Assembly (NCBI GenBank): GCA_013396655.1
Contig: WBMV01008568.1
Location: 1,159,329 to 1,223,328 of the forward strand
DNA length: 64,000 bases
Direction of reading: 5' to 3'
DNA from: Campylorhamphus procurvoides
Taxonomy: Eukaryota > Chordata > Aves > Passeriformes > Dendrocolaptidae
This document shows positions 32,801 to 47,200 of this stretch, piece by piece. Position 1 is the stretch's first letter. Each line of letters starts with the position of its first letter. The notes under the pieces were generated by a model. The model searched no databases, had not been told where the DNA came from, and was given only the letters and a program-made list of their open reading frames with translations. Made by a program: the position numbers and the translations under genes.

Positions 32801-35800
32801 ATCTGCCAATTTTTTCCTCTTGCAAATTTCCTCTTTAAGGAAGATTTTCAGTTTGCCTGAAGGTTTATTATGTTATGAATGGCCAAGTGGTTATTTATGT
32901 CTCAATCACCAAATAAATCCGCGAAATGGAACAAACAAATAGGACTATCAGAACAGTAATGAGGACAAAGACATATTGAAATGGAACTCTTTCACACTGA
33001 AATTGGTTTTATTTCTGCATGGGGTGTTCCATTGGATCTTCAATAAAATGCCCTTTGTGGGTATAGGAGACTGAAAAAGGTGATGAGTTACAGCTGCAAT
33101 CTTGGAGACAGAAGCCTTTAAGCCAGTAACTGTGTCTTGAGGATTTTCTCCCAAGGTATTGGAAGCTCAGATTCAGTTCTGTCCCTTTCTGCAGGATCAA
33201 CCCATGTTATCTGGTTTTCTTCCTCTCTGTACAGGTAAACTTCTGACTGATCTGTTTCACTTTTCATAAATAATTGACCTATTCCGGGGTCTGGGACTTA
33301 AGATGCTTTCTTGAGGATAGAATGTGATTCTTACAGTCTGGGCCCACGGTTAGAAACTCTCGTATCATCACCAGCATTGCCTTCCTAGCTGTGTTGTGGG
33401 TCTAGCCTTGGAAATCTGACCAAAACTACCTAGCAGGTTCACTGAGGATGTACAGACAGTCTGGGGAATGCCTGAAAAAGCATTACTTACTTACAATTAT
33501 CTCGTTCATAAGCAGTTTGTACTCTAAAAGACACAAATAAAACTAAGACAGCTGGAAGACCCCTAACTATCCTTAATAGGGTGGCGTACGTCCTGTGTGT
33601 CATTTTTGCTTTATTTCTTTTCCTGTGTGAAGTAATTGGTCACCTGAATTTTCTCAATAGTTACTAGCACATATAGTGGAGGAGGATCCCTAAAGAATGA
33701 GAAGTCAGAAATGCCAGTTATTGTGGCATACATAGCTGCTTTATGCTTTGAATAGCAAAGGCAAAAAAGAATCCAGTTTGATTTTGCAGGGCCTTGCCAT
33801 TGCCAAAGACTGACTTTGACCCATGGAAATGCACCATATTTATTACCTGATGAGCAGATGTAGCCCTGGCAGGAATCAGTACTGCTTGTGGTACCACTGT
33901 TTGTGGAGTATTCTGAGATGATTCATAGAAGTTCCCAAGCCATACAACCCTAAAGGAAAGTGATTATTACAATTATAGGTTTTTTCTTTTACGACCACAA
34001 ATGGGATCACAAGGAGAAACATTCCCTAATATTGGTTTGGTGTTTTTGAAGCATTTGAGTATCTTAATTCACAAGGAACTCTCCTTATTAGGTAATCTGT
34101 AAAGATTTGGTGAGTGAGGGGAGGTAAATATGTTTGAGATCGTTACTGATGCTACCAATGATACCAGTTTGCAAGGTACAAGTTACTTGAATGGATGAAA
34201 GAAATGTTAATGGAGTCTTATTTTGAGGTTTTGAATGGACTTTATATTAATCAAAATATTGATTTTATAATCCTTTTCTACTAAAACTATCTTGTACAAT
34301 TTTAAAAACATGTTCAAGGAAAATAAAGGTATAATTGGAGAAAGAGTACTATAATTAAAACCACAGTTTCAAAGCAATTAGAAGTGGCTGGGTTTCTGAA
34401 TCAGTTTTACTTTGATCTGGAAATTCCATATAATCCAAGTACAATTCACTTTTAGTAGAAAGATAATTGAATAAACCTCTGCTTCTCTCCTTTTTAAGTC
34501 ACTGTCCTATACTTTGGAACAGGTATAATATATTTGCTGAAACCTTAAAACTGCCCCCCACTCCTGGTTTCGTTGGAAACTAAATGTGTTCACTTTAGGA
34601 CACACATTAGAACAGTAGTTTTCCTCATCAGAATATCCTTAGTTGTAATTTTAGGATGATAGCATTCCTTTATTTCAGTATTACAAAGATAAATTAACAT
34701 TCTTTGCACTGGGGCTGAGGGTGCTACAGAAATAACAACCCTTGCCACAGTCATGTTAAGGGATGAATGGTATTTGATACTGCACGTGATAGGTTTCGTG
34801 CATCCTTTGGCAGGCTGTGGTTCAGGACCTGTCCTCTCAGCTGGGCTTGGCTGTTCTCCCTCATCATCCTTTCCCTTCAGGAGAGCTTGGTGTGAATCCC
34901 AGCCTTCGGTTCCAGTCTATATCCCCATTTGCAGCAGAGGAAATGTAGCACCATGAACTCCATTCCTGCAGTTGTGTCCACATTACTTCATTGAGTGTGC
35001 CCTTACATTCTCTGCTAATTTACTGGTTGCCATCAGTTCCTCTTTCACTGTAGTGTACTTGGCTCCTCTTCCAGTATAGTGTGCCACTACTGGTGGGAGG
35101 AAGTAACAAATATGAAATTATATCAGCCAAAGACTCTAAATATTTTTTTCTTTGTTACTTCATTGCACAGGAACAAGACAGAGTCTTCTTTTAGTCAGTA
35201 AAAGTATGTTTACTTGCAGATGTAAATTCAGTGCTGATGATATGCTGGGTTCTTATCCTTAGCTGAATTTTTAATACATCAACTGACATGTCAAAATGTA
35301 AGTGCAAGCAAGATCTGAGATTGCTATTATTAGATTTTTAAGTCTATCTCCCAAGTTTGAGTTCAGTGCAGGACAAAAGATATCTGAATTTAAATATGTT
35401 AGTGTTTTACTTGTCATCAATATAAATGTTAGGCATTTTCTTTTCAGAATATGGGAATGCATCAGTACAAGTCATTAGCTGTAAACCCATTTACTTTATG
35501 CACTGCCATTTGCTGCTGGATTTGCATATATTTTTCTAATGACTCCACCTGTCAGCTGCCATGGTTTCTGCAGTATTTTAGTATTTCACTGTTCAGAGTT
35601 AAGAAGGCTTATGAAATCTTGCATCATGTATCAGTATTCAGTGTGGAATTTCATTATTCCAGGATGGATTATGGAGCACAAACTGTTATTCTAATGGCTT
35701 AATTGCAAGCGACTAACAGTGTCTTATCAGGGGCATTTTGTGTAGCTGTACAGTATGTTTAAAAAAATATGATGTGAGGTGTGCAGTGGACAAGATATCG

Positions 35801-37327
35801 ACATTTGTTTTATTTGTATTCTGGGACACAAGGGTATTAAGGAGAAATGAAATGGCAGCTGCAGCTGTTGTGGGCATTCCCCAAAGGGATAGAGCTAATA
35901 GGATATATGTCTTCATCCACAGCCGAGTTAATTTTGAGAGCAGAGGATGAAAAATGGAACTAACCACACGTACAACAAAATCTTGGATAACGGGGGTGGA
36001 AGGAAGTAGCCGCCCTCACTAATCTGTGACATCATTGTGATAAGAAAGGAAATCTTTCAACCAGAAATCCTAAAAGAGAAGATTTTGCAAGGCAGCTGAA
36101 GTATTAGTCTGTCTGAAAAAGAGAAGACTTTGGGGAACTGTATGTCTAATGGACAATGTTTAAAGTCTGCAGATACTGTTTATATAGAGTGCTGGAAAAG
36201 CTTTGCCCAAAAAGGAAATAACTTTAAATCTTTTTTAGGCCTGGCATTAAAATTTCTATTTTCTATGTTTATGCTATAGATGAAATATGATAATACTAAT
36301 AAAAGCCACAAAATCTAGAGAAATCTTGGCTTTAGTCAGGCCCTAGCTTCATTCTGACTGGATTTATATTCTGCATTTCTTCTAAAATGGTGTCTTCTTT
36401 CCTTTTTTTTTTTTAATGGAGCCAAATGTAGCATTACAGTTTTGACTTTGAGAGGCTTTCAGTCTGTCTCCTAGATCTCGGGGTTTATTTCTCTCTGGAA
36501 ATTTGCCAGGTGCAATACTGTGGAAAAGAAATACTGCAGAAAAGAAAAGATTCACAGCAAAATGTCCTCATATGCAATGATTTCTCCCCTGCACACTGAT
36601 GGACTTTTACATCTTAGAGCTGCATCTTGGCTGGCAATTCTAGAAAAAAATCTCACAGACGGGCACATTTACAAACAGTGGTGATGCCATGGGTGTTACA
36701 AAGATTCTAATTTACTGCTTGGTAAGGTAATGTTAGACAGAACAGAACTAGAAAAAAGCATGTCTGTGTACAGCCTGGCTCTCTGAGGCATAGTCAGCCT
36801 AATGCATCATTCTGCTCCGTGAGTCCTTTTTAAAAAAAAAGACTGATGCTTAAAGACCTTGTCCTCTAAGGTTTCTTACTAAAAGATTTCCTTTTTATCT
36901 CCATGGTCTGTCTGTAGAAACCTACGGAAAGGCCATGTTCTGCAATATTTGGGTCTCTACATAGGGCTGTCAAAGCAGTCTAAGCAACAGATGTGTTTCC
37001 AGAATCAAATACTAGTTGATTTCATGAAGCATCATTCCACCAGTTGCTCAGTCACTAGAGTTGTGCAGGTAGCTCTAACCCTATTTTATGCTTTTGAGGA
37101 GCTCATACAAGAACAATGAATGTATGCCTGAACTCTGTCCAATATAGGTATATTTCAGCAGAAAACATTCACTTTTGATATTAGGCTATAGGAAAATAAT
37201 ACATTACAATATAGATATGCCATGATAAGTGCACCAAGACAATAGATCAGCACCTTATGGGAATGTCTTTTTATAGTGTAAGTGTCCTATCACTTCTGAG
37301 TGTGTCACAGCAGTGTATAGACCCAGA

Positions 37328-37535
37328 GAACCATAGAATTATTTGGCTTGGAAAAGATCTCTAAGGTTATGGAGTTCAAGTGTTAACCAAACACTGCCAA
37401 ATCCACCTCTAAACCATGTCCCTAAGTGCCACATCTATGTGTCTTTTGAATACTTCCAGGGATGGGGACTCAACAGCGTCACTGGGCAGCCTGTTCCAGT
37501 GCTTGACAGACCTTTCCATGAAGGGCACTTTGGAA
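37328..37535 (-). mobile_element. CR1 LINE 3'-end fragment, minus strand
   Basis: It begins with GAACCATAGAATT and the TTGGCTTGGAAAAGATC segment typical of the CR1 3' end, then TTCCAGGGATGGGGACTCAA and CTGTTCCAGTGCTTGAC. It is an old, 5'-truncated copy of about 210 bp. A second minus-strand CR1 of another subfamily starts about 190 bp downstream. Confidence 0.9.
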
Positions 37536-37604
37536 AAGACATTGCCAAGTCTTGGTGGTAGGACTATCAAAATCTTCAGATTCTTTCATATTACTCTTCC
37601 ATTC

Positions 37605-37621
37605 TTTTTTTTTTTTTTTTT
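37605..37621 (+). repeat. Poly-T run
   Basis: Seventeen T residues lie between two CR1 fragments. It could be the reversed A-tail of an unrelated retroposon or simple slippage; no body is identified. Confidence 0.85.
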
Positions 37622-37722
37622 AATTTTTCAGTTCGCAAGATATGTTCATAAAATTTAATAACAAAGAGCAAATTTATCAGGACAGAATTTGGTCAAAGAT
37701 TCTAGCTGTGCTCTTTCTGCTA

Positions 37723-38270
37723 TTCACAGAATAACAGAATTGTAAGGGTTGGAAGGGACCTTGAGATCACCCAGTCCAACACCCCTGCCAAGGCAGAGTC
37801 GCCCAGAGGAACAGGAATGTATCCATGGGTTTTGTATGCGTCCAGAGTCCTCAGCCTCCCCGGGCAGCGTGTTCCAGTGCTCTGCCATTCCCATTATAAA
37901 GAAGTTCTTCCTCATCTTGAGGTAAAACTTCTCATGTTTATGACCATTACTCCTTGTCCTGTCACTGGGTACCACTGGAAAGAGTTTGGTACCACCCTAT
38001 TGGCACGAGCTTTGTGCCCCTCCAATGGACCCTCTACAGTAGCTCCTGGTCTTTCTTGAACTGTGGAGACCAGAGATAAACACAATATTCTGGATGTGGC
38101 TTCATTAGGGTTAAGCAGAGGAGGAGGAACACCTCCCTGGACCTGCTGGCCACACTCTTCCTGATGCAACCCAGGGTCCCTTTGGCCTTTCAGGACTGCA
38201 AGGACAGACTGCCAGCTCATGGTCGACTTGTCATCCACCAAGACTCCCAGATCCTTCTCCATGGAGAAGA
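37723..38270 (-). mobile_element. CR1 LINE fragment with ORF2 remnant, minus strand
   Basis: The 3' end reads TATTCACAGAATAACAGAAT, then GGTTGGAAGGGACCTTGAGA, in the reverse orientation. Upstream in element terms lies the ORF2 C-terminal region. A minus-strand frame starting at 38262 begins with the CR1 signature KDLGVLVDDK and then shifts out of frame. GC content is clearly higher than the surroundings. It is 5'-truncated near 38270. Confidence 0.92.
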
Positions 38271-41200
38271 CACATATTCTTCATGTGCCTTTTTTTGTGG
38301 TTCCTGTCATTCTAAGGTTTTCTTCCCAGCTTATGTCATATATATTAAACTACCAGATTGGGTCAAATTACAAAAGTCAGATCTGGAGGTTCAAATGTGC
38401 ATTAGCTGCTAAGATTCCAAAGCTTCTCTTTTCCCCTTAAGAATGCTGAGGTTATTTTGTAAAATTTGAGTTTAGTTTTTGGGGTCTACTTTTTTCTGTG
38501 TTTACTGGTCCACAATACCATTAAAATTTGGTAAACTGCTTATGTAAGTTTATTTTGTCCTCATTTTGGCCCAAACTACAAGGGAAATATCTGCTCGTTT
38601 AGAGCAATCATAACTAATAAAATCTTGATGAAACATAATTGATCTTAGAGTAGTTTAGGTTAATACATAGAGCATTTGAAAGTGGTAAAAAGTCTTTGTT
38701 CTATAAAATATATAATTTTGGTGGGCTAATAGAATAAAGAAATCCTCTCTATAGGATATTCAAGGCACTGGTTTTTCCTCTTTTCTGACAAGTAGAGCTA
38801 AAATATAATAACCTTTCATTTTTCAAGATAGCAATCATCTATTTGCTATGATGAACAAAAAATATTTACTCATGCTCATTTGATCAAACTGTGTTTTTTT
38901 GGCATTCAATTTCATTTTTCTGAAACATCAAAAATGGGTTGGATTGATTCAATGGCCCTTTGGGTCAATTTGCTTTTTCTATTTAGTACCTGTGGAAATA
39001 GTGTAGTAACTGGTGCTAAGAGCTTATGGAAGGAGGGGTCATGGTGGATTCTTTGCTACCATCCAGAAAGATCATATTTTCCTTTGGTTCCCTTCCAATT
39101 TTGGAAATATGTCATGTTGGTTAATAGGAAAGATTCCAACAGATGTAAACCTTTTCCATTCATTTTTTTCCTCATCATTGTCACTTTCCCCATCAGCATA
39201 ATTCACTGTACTAATTACAATATAACTAGTTATCCTAAGTTCTGTATTAAATCCACATATATTACCAGCTGTTCTGCAGAAAAAAATAATAAAAATAATT
39301 AAAAAAAAATGTGCACCCTAAAAGTAATCTCTGAAGATCTGAGGCAATAGTTTGGTGGATCAGCAGGTATGACTGCATAATGGGACTTACCCAACAAGGA
39401 GAAGAAGGGGTTGTTTCTGATTTCACTGAGGCATGCGCAGAGCTGCTCTGCACCATGGAAATGCTTATCTCAGTCCCTGCAGTGGAAGCAGTGAAGGATG
39501 AGGTTGTTTCAGTGACACAAATTATCTCTCCACTGGAGTGTGAGATTGAGATTTTCCAAGCCCAGTGCTCAGTGCACCAGCTCCTGCAGCAGTACTTGAC
39601 ATGGCATGAACAAAGCCTCCTCCATGTACACACTTTTCAAGGCAACCACTTGTGTTTCTGCAGCTAAATCAAAGCTCTTTGCATGGCAAGAAGGCAAGTG
39701 AGAGAAACAACAACATAAAGAGAGAGAAAGCCATCAGCAATCATGTAATACTTCTCTTCTACTCTGTGGAATATTGCCTCTTGAGTTTAATAGTGCTGAG
39801 TCTGGGTTCTAGGCAACAAGGGAATTGTTCCCAGATACCTAAATGTAAAACTCACTGTATGTTTAATACTAAATTTGTGGCAATATTTCTCATCATGATG
39901 GTCCTGTTTAAAAAGAAGAGTGTATCAGGATCAGTTACTGATATAACACTCTGCTTGGTTCAAGTTATTGTTTTATTAATTGATTGTAATAAGATAGTGG
40001 GAGATCATAAAAAGTCCAGCCGCTTTTAGGTCCTCAATAGCTTTTCCTGTCCTGCTGGTGGTTCAAAGGTAATTGAAAGTGACACAGCAGTGTCTTTGAA
40101 CAGGGAGCTACTCGTTCAGATTAGAAAGCACTTTCAAGAGAAGGAATCCTTTGATAAAACCTACTAAAATTAAGGTTTTTTCGCTTGGGCAAATGGAGGG
40201 ACTTACCCACCTTGCTTCATGACCAATGGCATTCTGGCTGTGCTGTGGTGCAGGGAACTCTGTCAAGCAATATATGCTACAAGACTGGAGCCAGAGCAGT
40301 TCCTATTAGTGGTTTAACCATTGATCTACCAGAATCCATGTTGTGTGTGCCAATATTCTGGTGGGACCAAAAACACAGTAAAGTGAACATTACTGAGAGT
40401 TCACTTCCAGAGTGCCCTCCTGATCTGAATTTAAAGACTAGTGTAGATACACCCTACAGCTGATGCTGAATTAGCAGTAAGTATTTGTGGCACATACCCA
40501 TTATAGGACTGCACCTTCTCTGCTAAATGCAGAGGAAGTATCTCCGAAAACCATCTCTGAACTTTACACCTCCCCTAAGGCCTTTGAAATAGAGGAAATC
40601 TGCATTTATCTGTCATCTCAGTTAATTCAAACAGCAGTTATTTGGAACAAATCATAATCACTCCTTCCCTTAATGATCACAAATATTCAGATTGCCAGAT
40701 GGGTTTGAATGAGTGACAGCCTAATTATGGATTACCAAAATAATAACAAAAAACTGAAGTGGAAATATTTCTGCCCTTCAACTACAGTTAGAGTTAAAAA
40801 TTAACAACATAGGAGAATGTTCTGAAGAATAAGAGACCTGAAATCACTATGTAGTATTTGGGCCATGGATTCCACCACATGGAGCCTTAATACAGTACGG
40901 CATAAAGTGTGATTTTTCCATAGAAGGTGTATATCATAGAGTTATCAATCATGTCCATTTATATTTAGTGTTTATAGAGTTTCCCCAGAAGACCTTTGAT
41001 TCAGTAGCCTTAATTAAAAGTCCCTGCCTCTTGACTATTATTTAAAATTAATCTAATCTACTATTCAAAACTCATCAATTCTCAGAGTGAAAAATAACCG
41101 AGTAGTGAACCAAGAGTATTCACAGAGTAGGAAGTATGAGCCTTTCCTAGTAAGTGGAGCTACAATTGCAGTAAGCAAAATGTCTTGGGGTTGGCTAGAA

Positions 41201-44200
41201 ATCTGTACAAAATCCAATATTGCTAATGGCTTTGCACCTTCTGCTTTATTTGTCTGATTTGACAGATGGTTTATTTTCATTGCAAAGATGCAATTTCTTA
41301 GCTACTTTTACTGCTGTGTCTGTTTTAGATGGAAAATTTCTGGTTTTGTTGGAAATTCTTTATCTTCTGTGAGAATTATCACACTCTGAGACACACCAAG
41401 AACAAGGGAAACATTCATACTCACTATGGGACACCTTTTGAGGTGAAGTTATTATGTCAGAAGCTGAGAGGTGGGGAAAATCCACACTAACAATGGGCTG
41501 TTGAATATCTGTGTGTTGTTGCATTTCACAGGAGCCAAGGAGGTCTTCAGAGAACCACAGCCTTTTTCTGCTAGTTTCATAATAATATTACTCTGAGATC
41601 AAACTTCCAGACTAATCCAGACATGTAGGACAGGGTAATGCATAGAGTAATAGTCAGTGAGACAGACTGAATATTCCAAGGGGGTTTTTTTGCAAATTAA
41701 GTATCTGTATCATGAATCAAAGGCAGTAAGTACATCTTCAAGGTGCTAATACATAAGAAGGCTGTATGTAAATACTATACTGATGCCTATAGGATGTAGC
41801 TGTGCATAAATAATGAAATAATCTTGCCAAGTGGTGCATGTATTGCTCTTAGCCATATTAACAATACAGAGGGTGTAGGCTAGAGGCTAGAGGAAACTGC
41901 TGTCTCTGGATAACCCCGATGTACTTCTGAACAGGGGGAGCTTTCTTCAGTGGAGATATTGTCACATGCTTGTCTCAGCACATTGTCTTTCAAGCCTCAG
42001 TGAGCCCTAAGGATCTTCAGCAGGAAGGAGACTGACAATAAGGCAAGCTCTCTTTCTGTCTTTGCTACCTCAGCTGCACACATTAATTGTCCTGCCATTG
42101 CAGGAATAATTCATTTTGTATGATTCAATTTCAGGTCCTGTCTAGGTATGGAAGGTGGATGGTATATATATAAGGAAACCAAAATGTCCTCTCTGTTCTA
42201 GGAGAGTAGAAAGGAATAATGAGTCATTATTTGTCTTTTCTCTTAAACAGAAATTAAGGACTTCTGATTTCAGGGGTTCACAAAGAGGCAAAAGTCTTAC
42301 TTTTTTCTCTCTCTCTTTTAAAAAAAAAAAAAATCTGATTTGTTCTTTTGATCTTAGTGGCATGTCATCTAACCAGAGCTGTACACCTTGAAGATAACAT
42401 TTTCTGGTGCGTTTGTCATGCTGAGGTGTCATGAGAATGAACTATGAACCATGAATAGCTACTGAATGACAGGTCAGGAAATATAGACAAAAAAGAAAAA
42501 TATTAAAGTATTTCTTTTTTCCCCTTAAAGATAGGACACACTGAGACTGTCATTCAACTTGTAAGTGAGGAACACTCATAGTCTGGTGCTTATGTCATCT
42601 CTGACTCTTCCCTATACCCAAATGATCCTCCTTAAACATTATCGTTCATATGCCAGTTAGTTCTTATACTTTACTTACCTGGCTGGAAGCAGTGTCAACT
42701 GATGTTACAGATGAATAATGCAAATAACTTGAAACCATGCCCTCTGGCAAAAAAAACAAATTTCCAAGGCAAGTGGGATGAATCACCGATAAAAATGTTT
42801 AAAATATTTAAAAGTATGCCTGAAACCACCCCTGCACAAGCTTCCTTTAGCAAATCAGAACCTAAGGTAGGATTATGAAAGCTAGGCCATGTGTCTAAGT
42901 TCTTCAAAGTCAGTTACTACTGACTGCTATTTGAGTAGATGACATCAAAATGACTTGTCAAAAAGGTAAGGAAAAAACTAGGGAAAAACCGGCATTAACT
43001 GAGGTCTTTATGACTGCACCCTTGTTCCAGGATAGAGAGCTAAACAGCATAGAAGTTTGGTGGTTAGTGCTTTTGGGCCATATTTTGGTGGCCATGGGCA
43101 TTGCCCAGGAACCCTAATGCCCCAGTAAGCCTCTGTTTCACATGCACATTTCTGCATGTGAGCCCTGGTGGTAAGGGATGAATACTGCCAGGTATCAGAC
43201 TTCACTCTGAAAACTGAAAATGCTGAAATCATTTATTTGATCTTGTTTTGCTTTGCCTGCCGTCCTTACAACACTGATTAAGCTGGTATGTTACTCTTAA
43301 CTGTAGGAGGAGAAAAATGAGACTGCATGAGCAGATAGATCTTTCTATTTCTGAAAACCAAGAAGAGCAGCAAATACTTTCTCTCTGTACTGTTCACACT
43401 CCTGCCTTTGAGGAAAGAAGGAAAAAGGTCAACACAGCACCCACTTTATTAGGTAAGCTTATTTCACTGTCAAAAATATTCAAGTCATGGCAATGCTATA
43501 CAATCACTTTAAGAAAAATATTGTTCATATTTAAAAGACTGTCTCATGAGGATGTTCAATTGTAAAATCCTGCCTGTGCTGTTTTAAGGGAAACTATCCA
43601 TGGAAGAAGGCAAAAAGCAAGATGTTAGTTGCACTAATAGATGGCTGTACTCATCTTTCAGCCCTATTGCTCTCTAGGAGATGAAGAGATCAGCAGTGGG
43701 GACTGTTGCTTTGTTGTGCTCTAAAGGGGCACTGGGCATGATGTGCCAACCTGGAGGAGCCATACCAGTTTTTCTGTATGCTTCAGAGAGGTTTTCTTTT
43801 TCAGCAGCAGATTTTGAACAGTTTTCCTATTGCCTACAAGTCATGGCGAAAATGCCCCACTCATCCTGAATGTACGAAACATGCACAATAATGCACAGAT
43901 GTTGGGCAGTTCACAACTGCTACACAAAAGCTTCCCCTTCTCTTTGCAGCCCAAATGTACTACACCATTTAGCTCAGATAAAGGAATCAGAAAATGATCG
44001 TTTAGAAATTATTAGTCTCCTCCCTGCAGATCAGTGCTTAGAAATGCTGTACCTGCTTCCACCAGCATGTAGAGCTGTCTACAAAGATACACTGATTACA
44101 TTTGTCCTTCTGATTTGTACTACAGACAGCTGACCTTGAACACAGATGTAGTTTGAATATCCTTCTGGTGGTAAATATGATCTCAGATATATGCCAGGCA

Positions 44201-47200
44201 GTAGTTCCATTCCTTGAATTTTCTAGACATAAATTTTGAGAGTCAGTGACTGAAGTTGTTGTCAGGTTCCTCAGTGTGTCTCTGGCATAGTGAAAGGAAG
44301 GAACAGTAATTGTTATTGACTCTGCCACCTAAAAGATCAAGGTTTTCCACAGGTTTTGGCAACCTCTTTGTATCTCTTTGGTGATGGTGGAAAAAAGCAC
44401 TGATGTAGATGGAAGTTCCAGCAATAAATATTCATTATATAACAAAAATGTTCTTTATGCTTTGGCCAGAAGAGAAGGTGAGTTTAAATGTATTCCTTGA
44501 AGCTTGTGGACAGCACTTATGTACATCACCAGTACCCATCATCACAAAGCTGCAGCTTTAGGCAGTACTTTTTTCCTGATGATAATAATTCAAACCTACA
44601 AAGACTTTTTTTATACTATCTGATAACAGTAGCAAAAGCTTAGCAGGAGGTCTAGATGCCCTAGGGCTTTCTTTAGGGCAGGAAATCAACAAAGGTGTCA
44701 TGTCCTAAGATCCTTGAGTTTGTTGATTTTCCTGACCTTGCAACACAGTCCAAGGGAAGAAATCAGCTGTGTCCACCTGCATTAAAGGATAGCATTAAAG
44801 GAAATAACAGTGACAAATTTTTTAGCTATGACATATCTGGGATGCAAATTCTTTTGATATTTATCCGTAGTAATGCTGTGTCCTGGTGATTTCACAATCA
44901 TTTCTCTGTCTAAGTAAATAGGCATAATTTCTGGAAGCATCTGCAGACAGTGACTGATCACCAGGATGTGGGGTAGGCCTTGTACCTTCTGTGAAGAGAT
45001 ATGCATTTTGCTTGAGTTGATTTGATGGGATTTGCATCAGGGCTTGTGCAGTTGGGTCAGTACTGAAGCAGCACTGTCCACTTTGATGCCCTCCCACTCT
45101 GGCCTCTGGGGTTTCAGAACAAATTAATGCATCTCATCAGCTAGGAGAAATGTTGAGCCAGAGTTTTCTGGGAGGATTTTCTCCCAGCTGCTTTGGAACT
45201 GATTTCTTGTGAACTTTCCTGCCTCTGAACTATTTAAAGTGCTAAGAACGTCTTAGCAAGTGAGGGATTCTCCCCACCCCCCAGAGTATAGGGCTGAGAG
45301 CAATGAGTTCATCATGTCAATGCACTTGATCTAAGTAGAAGTTGTTTTTTCTTGTGTGTGTTTGGGCATGGGAATGGCTCATGTTTTCTTCTGTATGTGT
45401 AAAAAATGGGTCAAAGCCAAAAAGAATGGAAACTGCACTGCATGTTGAGCACATTGGGGTGCACGTGGTTGTATTTGGAATGTGACCACATTGCATTCAT
45501 GCTCTGAATTCTCCCCAGCCTGCTTCTCCTTCTGCCTAGAAGCAGCTAGAAGTAATTTTTTTCCTCAGGTATTGGTTTTGTTTATGATACTGAAGATATG
45601 TGGATAGTTACTGAAAATGGTGTATTAAATTCCATTGCAGTGGGACAAATAATTTGTTCCATGCAAGTGAGATAATGTGTACACAATGCAGCTGTGGGGC
45701 AGCACATGAACAACATCCCCAAAAGCTGAAAGCCCAGGTACTCCGTGCTGTCCAGCATTAAATTGTAGTCCAGACTGCTACACTGAAGAAAGAGATAGTG
45801 TCCAAGTAGGACATAATTCCACATTTTCATAATTTCCCTTTTCAAGGATATTCCAGGTGCCTATTCTGCAGTCCTGGTTTCAAAGCAACATATGTGCATG
45901 ACACACCCAGACAATAAAAGTTTCTGTCTCCTGACTGTGCAGTAGCAGATGGTTCCTTTGGGGTTTTCATGCACCAAATGCAATTGAATACACTGGGATT
46001 CCTATCTCATGCCCCTTACAGATCCATAGGCTAGAGATGAGGAAAGAAGAGGTTATTATGTGATTGCTCATTGCAGTTCTGATTGCCTTGTGCTTCACTT
46101 GTGATGCTTCATGAGGTGTCTCTTGGTGGCACGGTTCTAATCTAGGGGTTCCAGACAAAACTATAAATACTGGCCTTTGGACAACTGACCCTATGAGGGC
46201 AGGTGATAATCTCCAATACAATGGCAGCTGCTTCTCCTTTTTTTGGAAAAAAACTCCATACATATGGACAAGGCATGAATGCTTTATTTGGCCACAAAAA
46301 CATTCAGAAACGTGCTCAACACGACAGCAGCATTCAACATGCTAAAATAGTCTCCATGGAACAAAAATAATTTCTTTCTATTCAGCATCTTGGCACAGAT
46401 CTTATTACCTACTGCATCAGGTCACATCAGTGTGTGCTGCATGACATGATGTGACACAGCTTGAGAGCAACTGACACAGCATTGCTTCTCCCCACCACAG
46501 AGACATATATCTGGACGCTCAGTCAACAAATGCTGCAGTTATTAAATCCTCTCTGTTACCTGCAGTTACGCAAGTGACCCATGCTAGGAAGTATTTCAAT
46601 TTAATAACAAACTGTTCACTAAGCTGGGTTTTCTTACAGGGCACCTCCACTCCCATTACACCCGTGTGATGCTGTTGATAGCAGACACTCAGCAGAGTGC
46701 TTCAGACACAGCACAGCAGTGAGTGCCTGAGCATACTGCAGTGTGTGCCAGGCCACTCCCACTGAATTAGGCACTTACAGTCCTCTGCAGAAATATTCAA
46801 ATGGCAAGCATAAAACTAGAAGCTTCATGGCTACCCGCAGGTATTGAGAGCTTTGCACTAACTTCTGAAGCTATAATGTGAAACCATTGCAGGAAATTAG
46901 TTTTGTGAAAACTGTGCTAAGAGGACACTTTTCAAAAATAAAAGCTTGGGAAACTCATTGAGATAATGAGCTCTAGGTGATTAATCCAGTCACCGTCGAG
47001 GTCACCAGCAGTATTACAGTCATAATCTCATTGATTTAGATTATTGTCTAGTTTTGTAGCTCAATAACTTTCAGGTTGCATGTTTTTTTATGTCTTACTC
47101 TTGTTTGATGGTGCATAAGACCTTGCCAGAAATCTAGGGTAAATATTGTTCAAATTGGTAGCAGAGAAGGTTGTACCTGCCCTTATCATACAAAGCTATT

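Larger units (their letters stand above)
26155..37327. other. Long AT-rich non-coding stretch, no gene assigned
   Basis: About 11 kb in which I recognise no exon, RNA gene or dated transposon. A GC-richer but CpG-poor patch occupies about 27110-27600 and holds a 17-nt tandem duplication. A (TG)n tract lies at 29801-29837. The longest open frame is plus 32318-32689 (123 codons) with a central hydrophobic segment. It has no recognisable homology, and its length is expected by chance. A T run lies near 36402-36416. The stretch may be intron or intergenic. Confidence 0.6.

Noticed and set aside
38880..39302. 140-codon plus-strand open frame followed by an A-rich tract, considered as a retrogene
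   Set aside because: The protein is unrecognisable. A rough estimate with about 6-7% stop codons per position predicts around one such open run by chance in six frames of 64 kb.
39281..39310. A-rich tract considered as the tail of a processed pseudogene
   Set aside because: No parent gene is recognisable upstream, and no target-site duplication is evident; it may be simple A-rich DNA.
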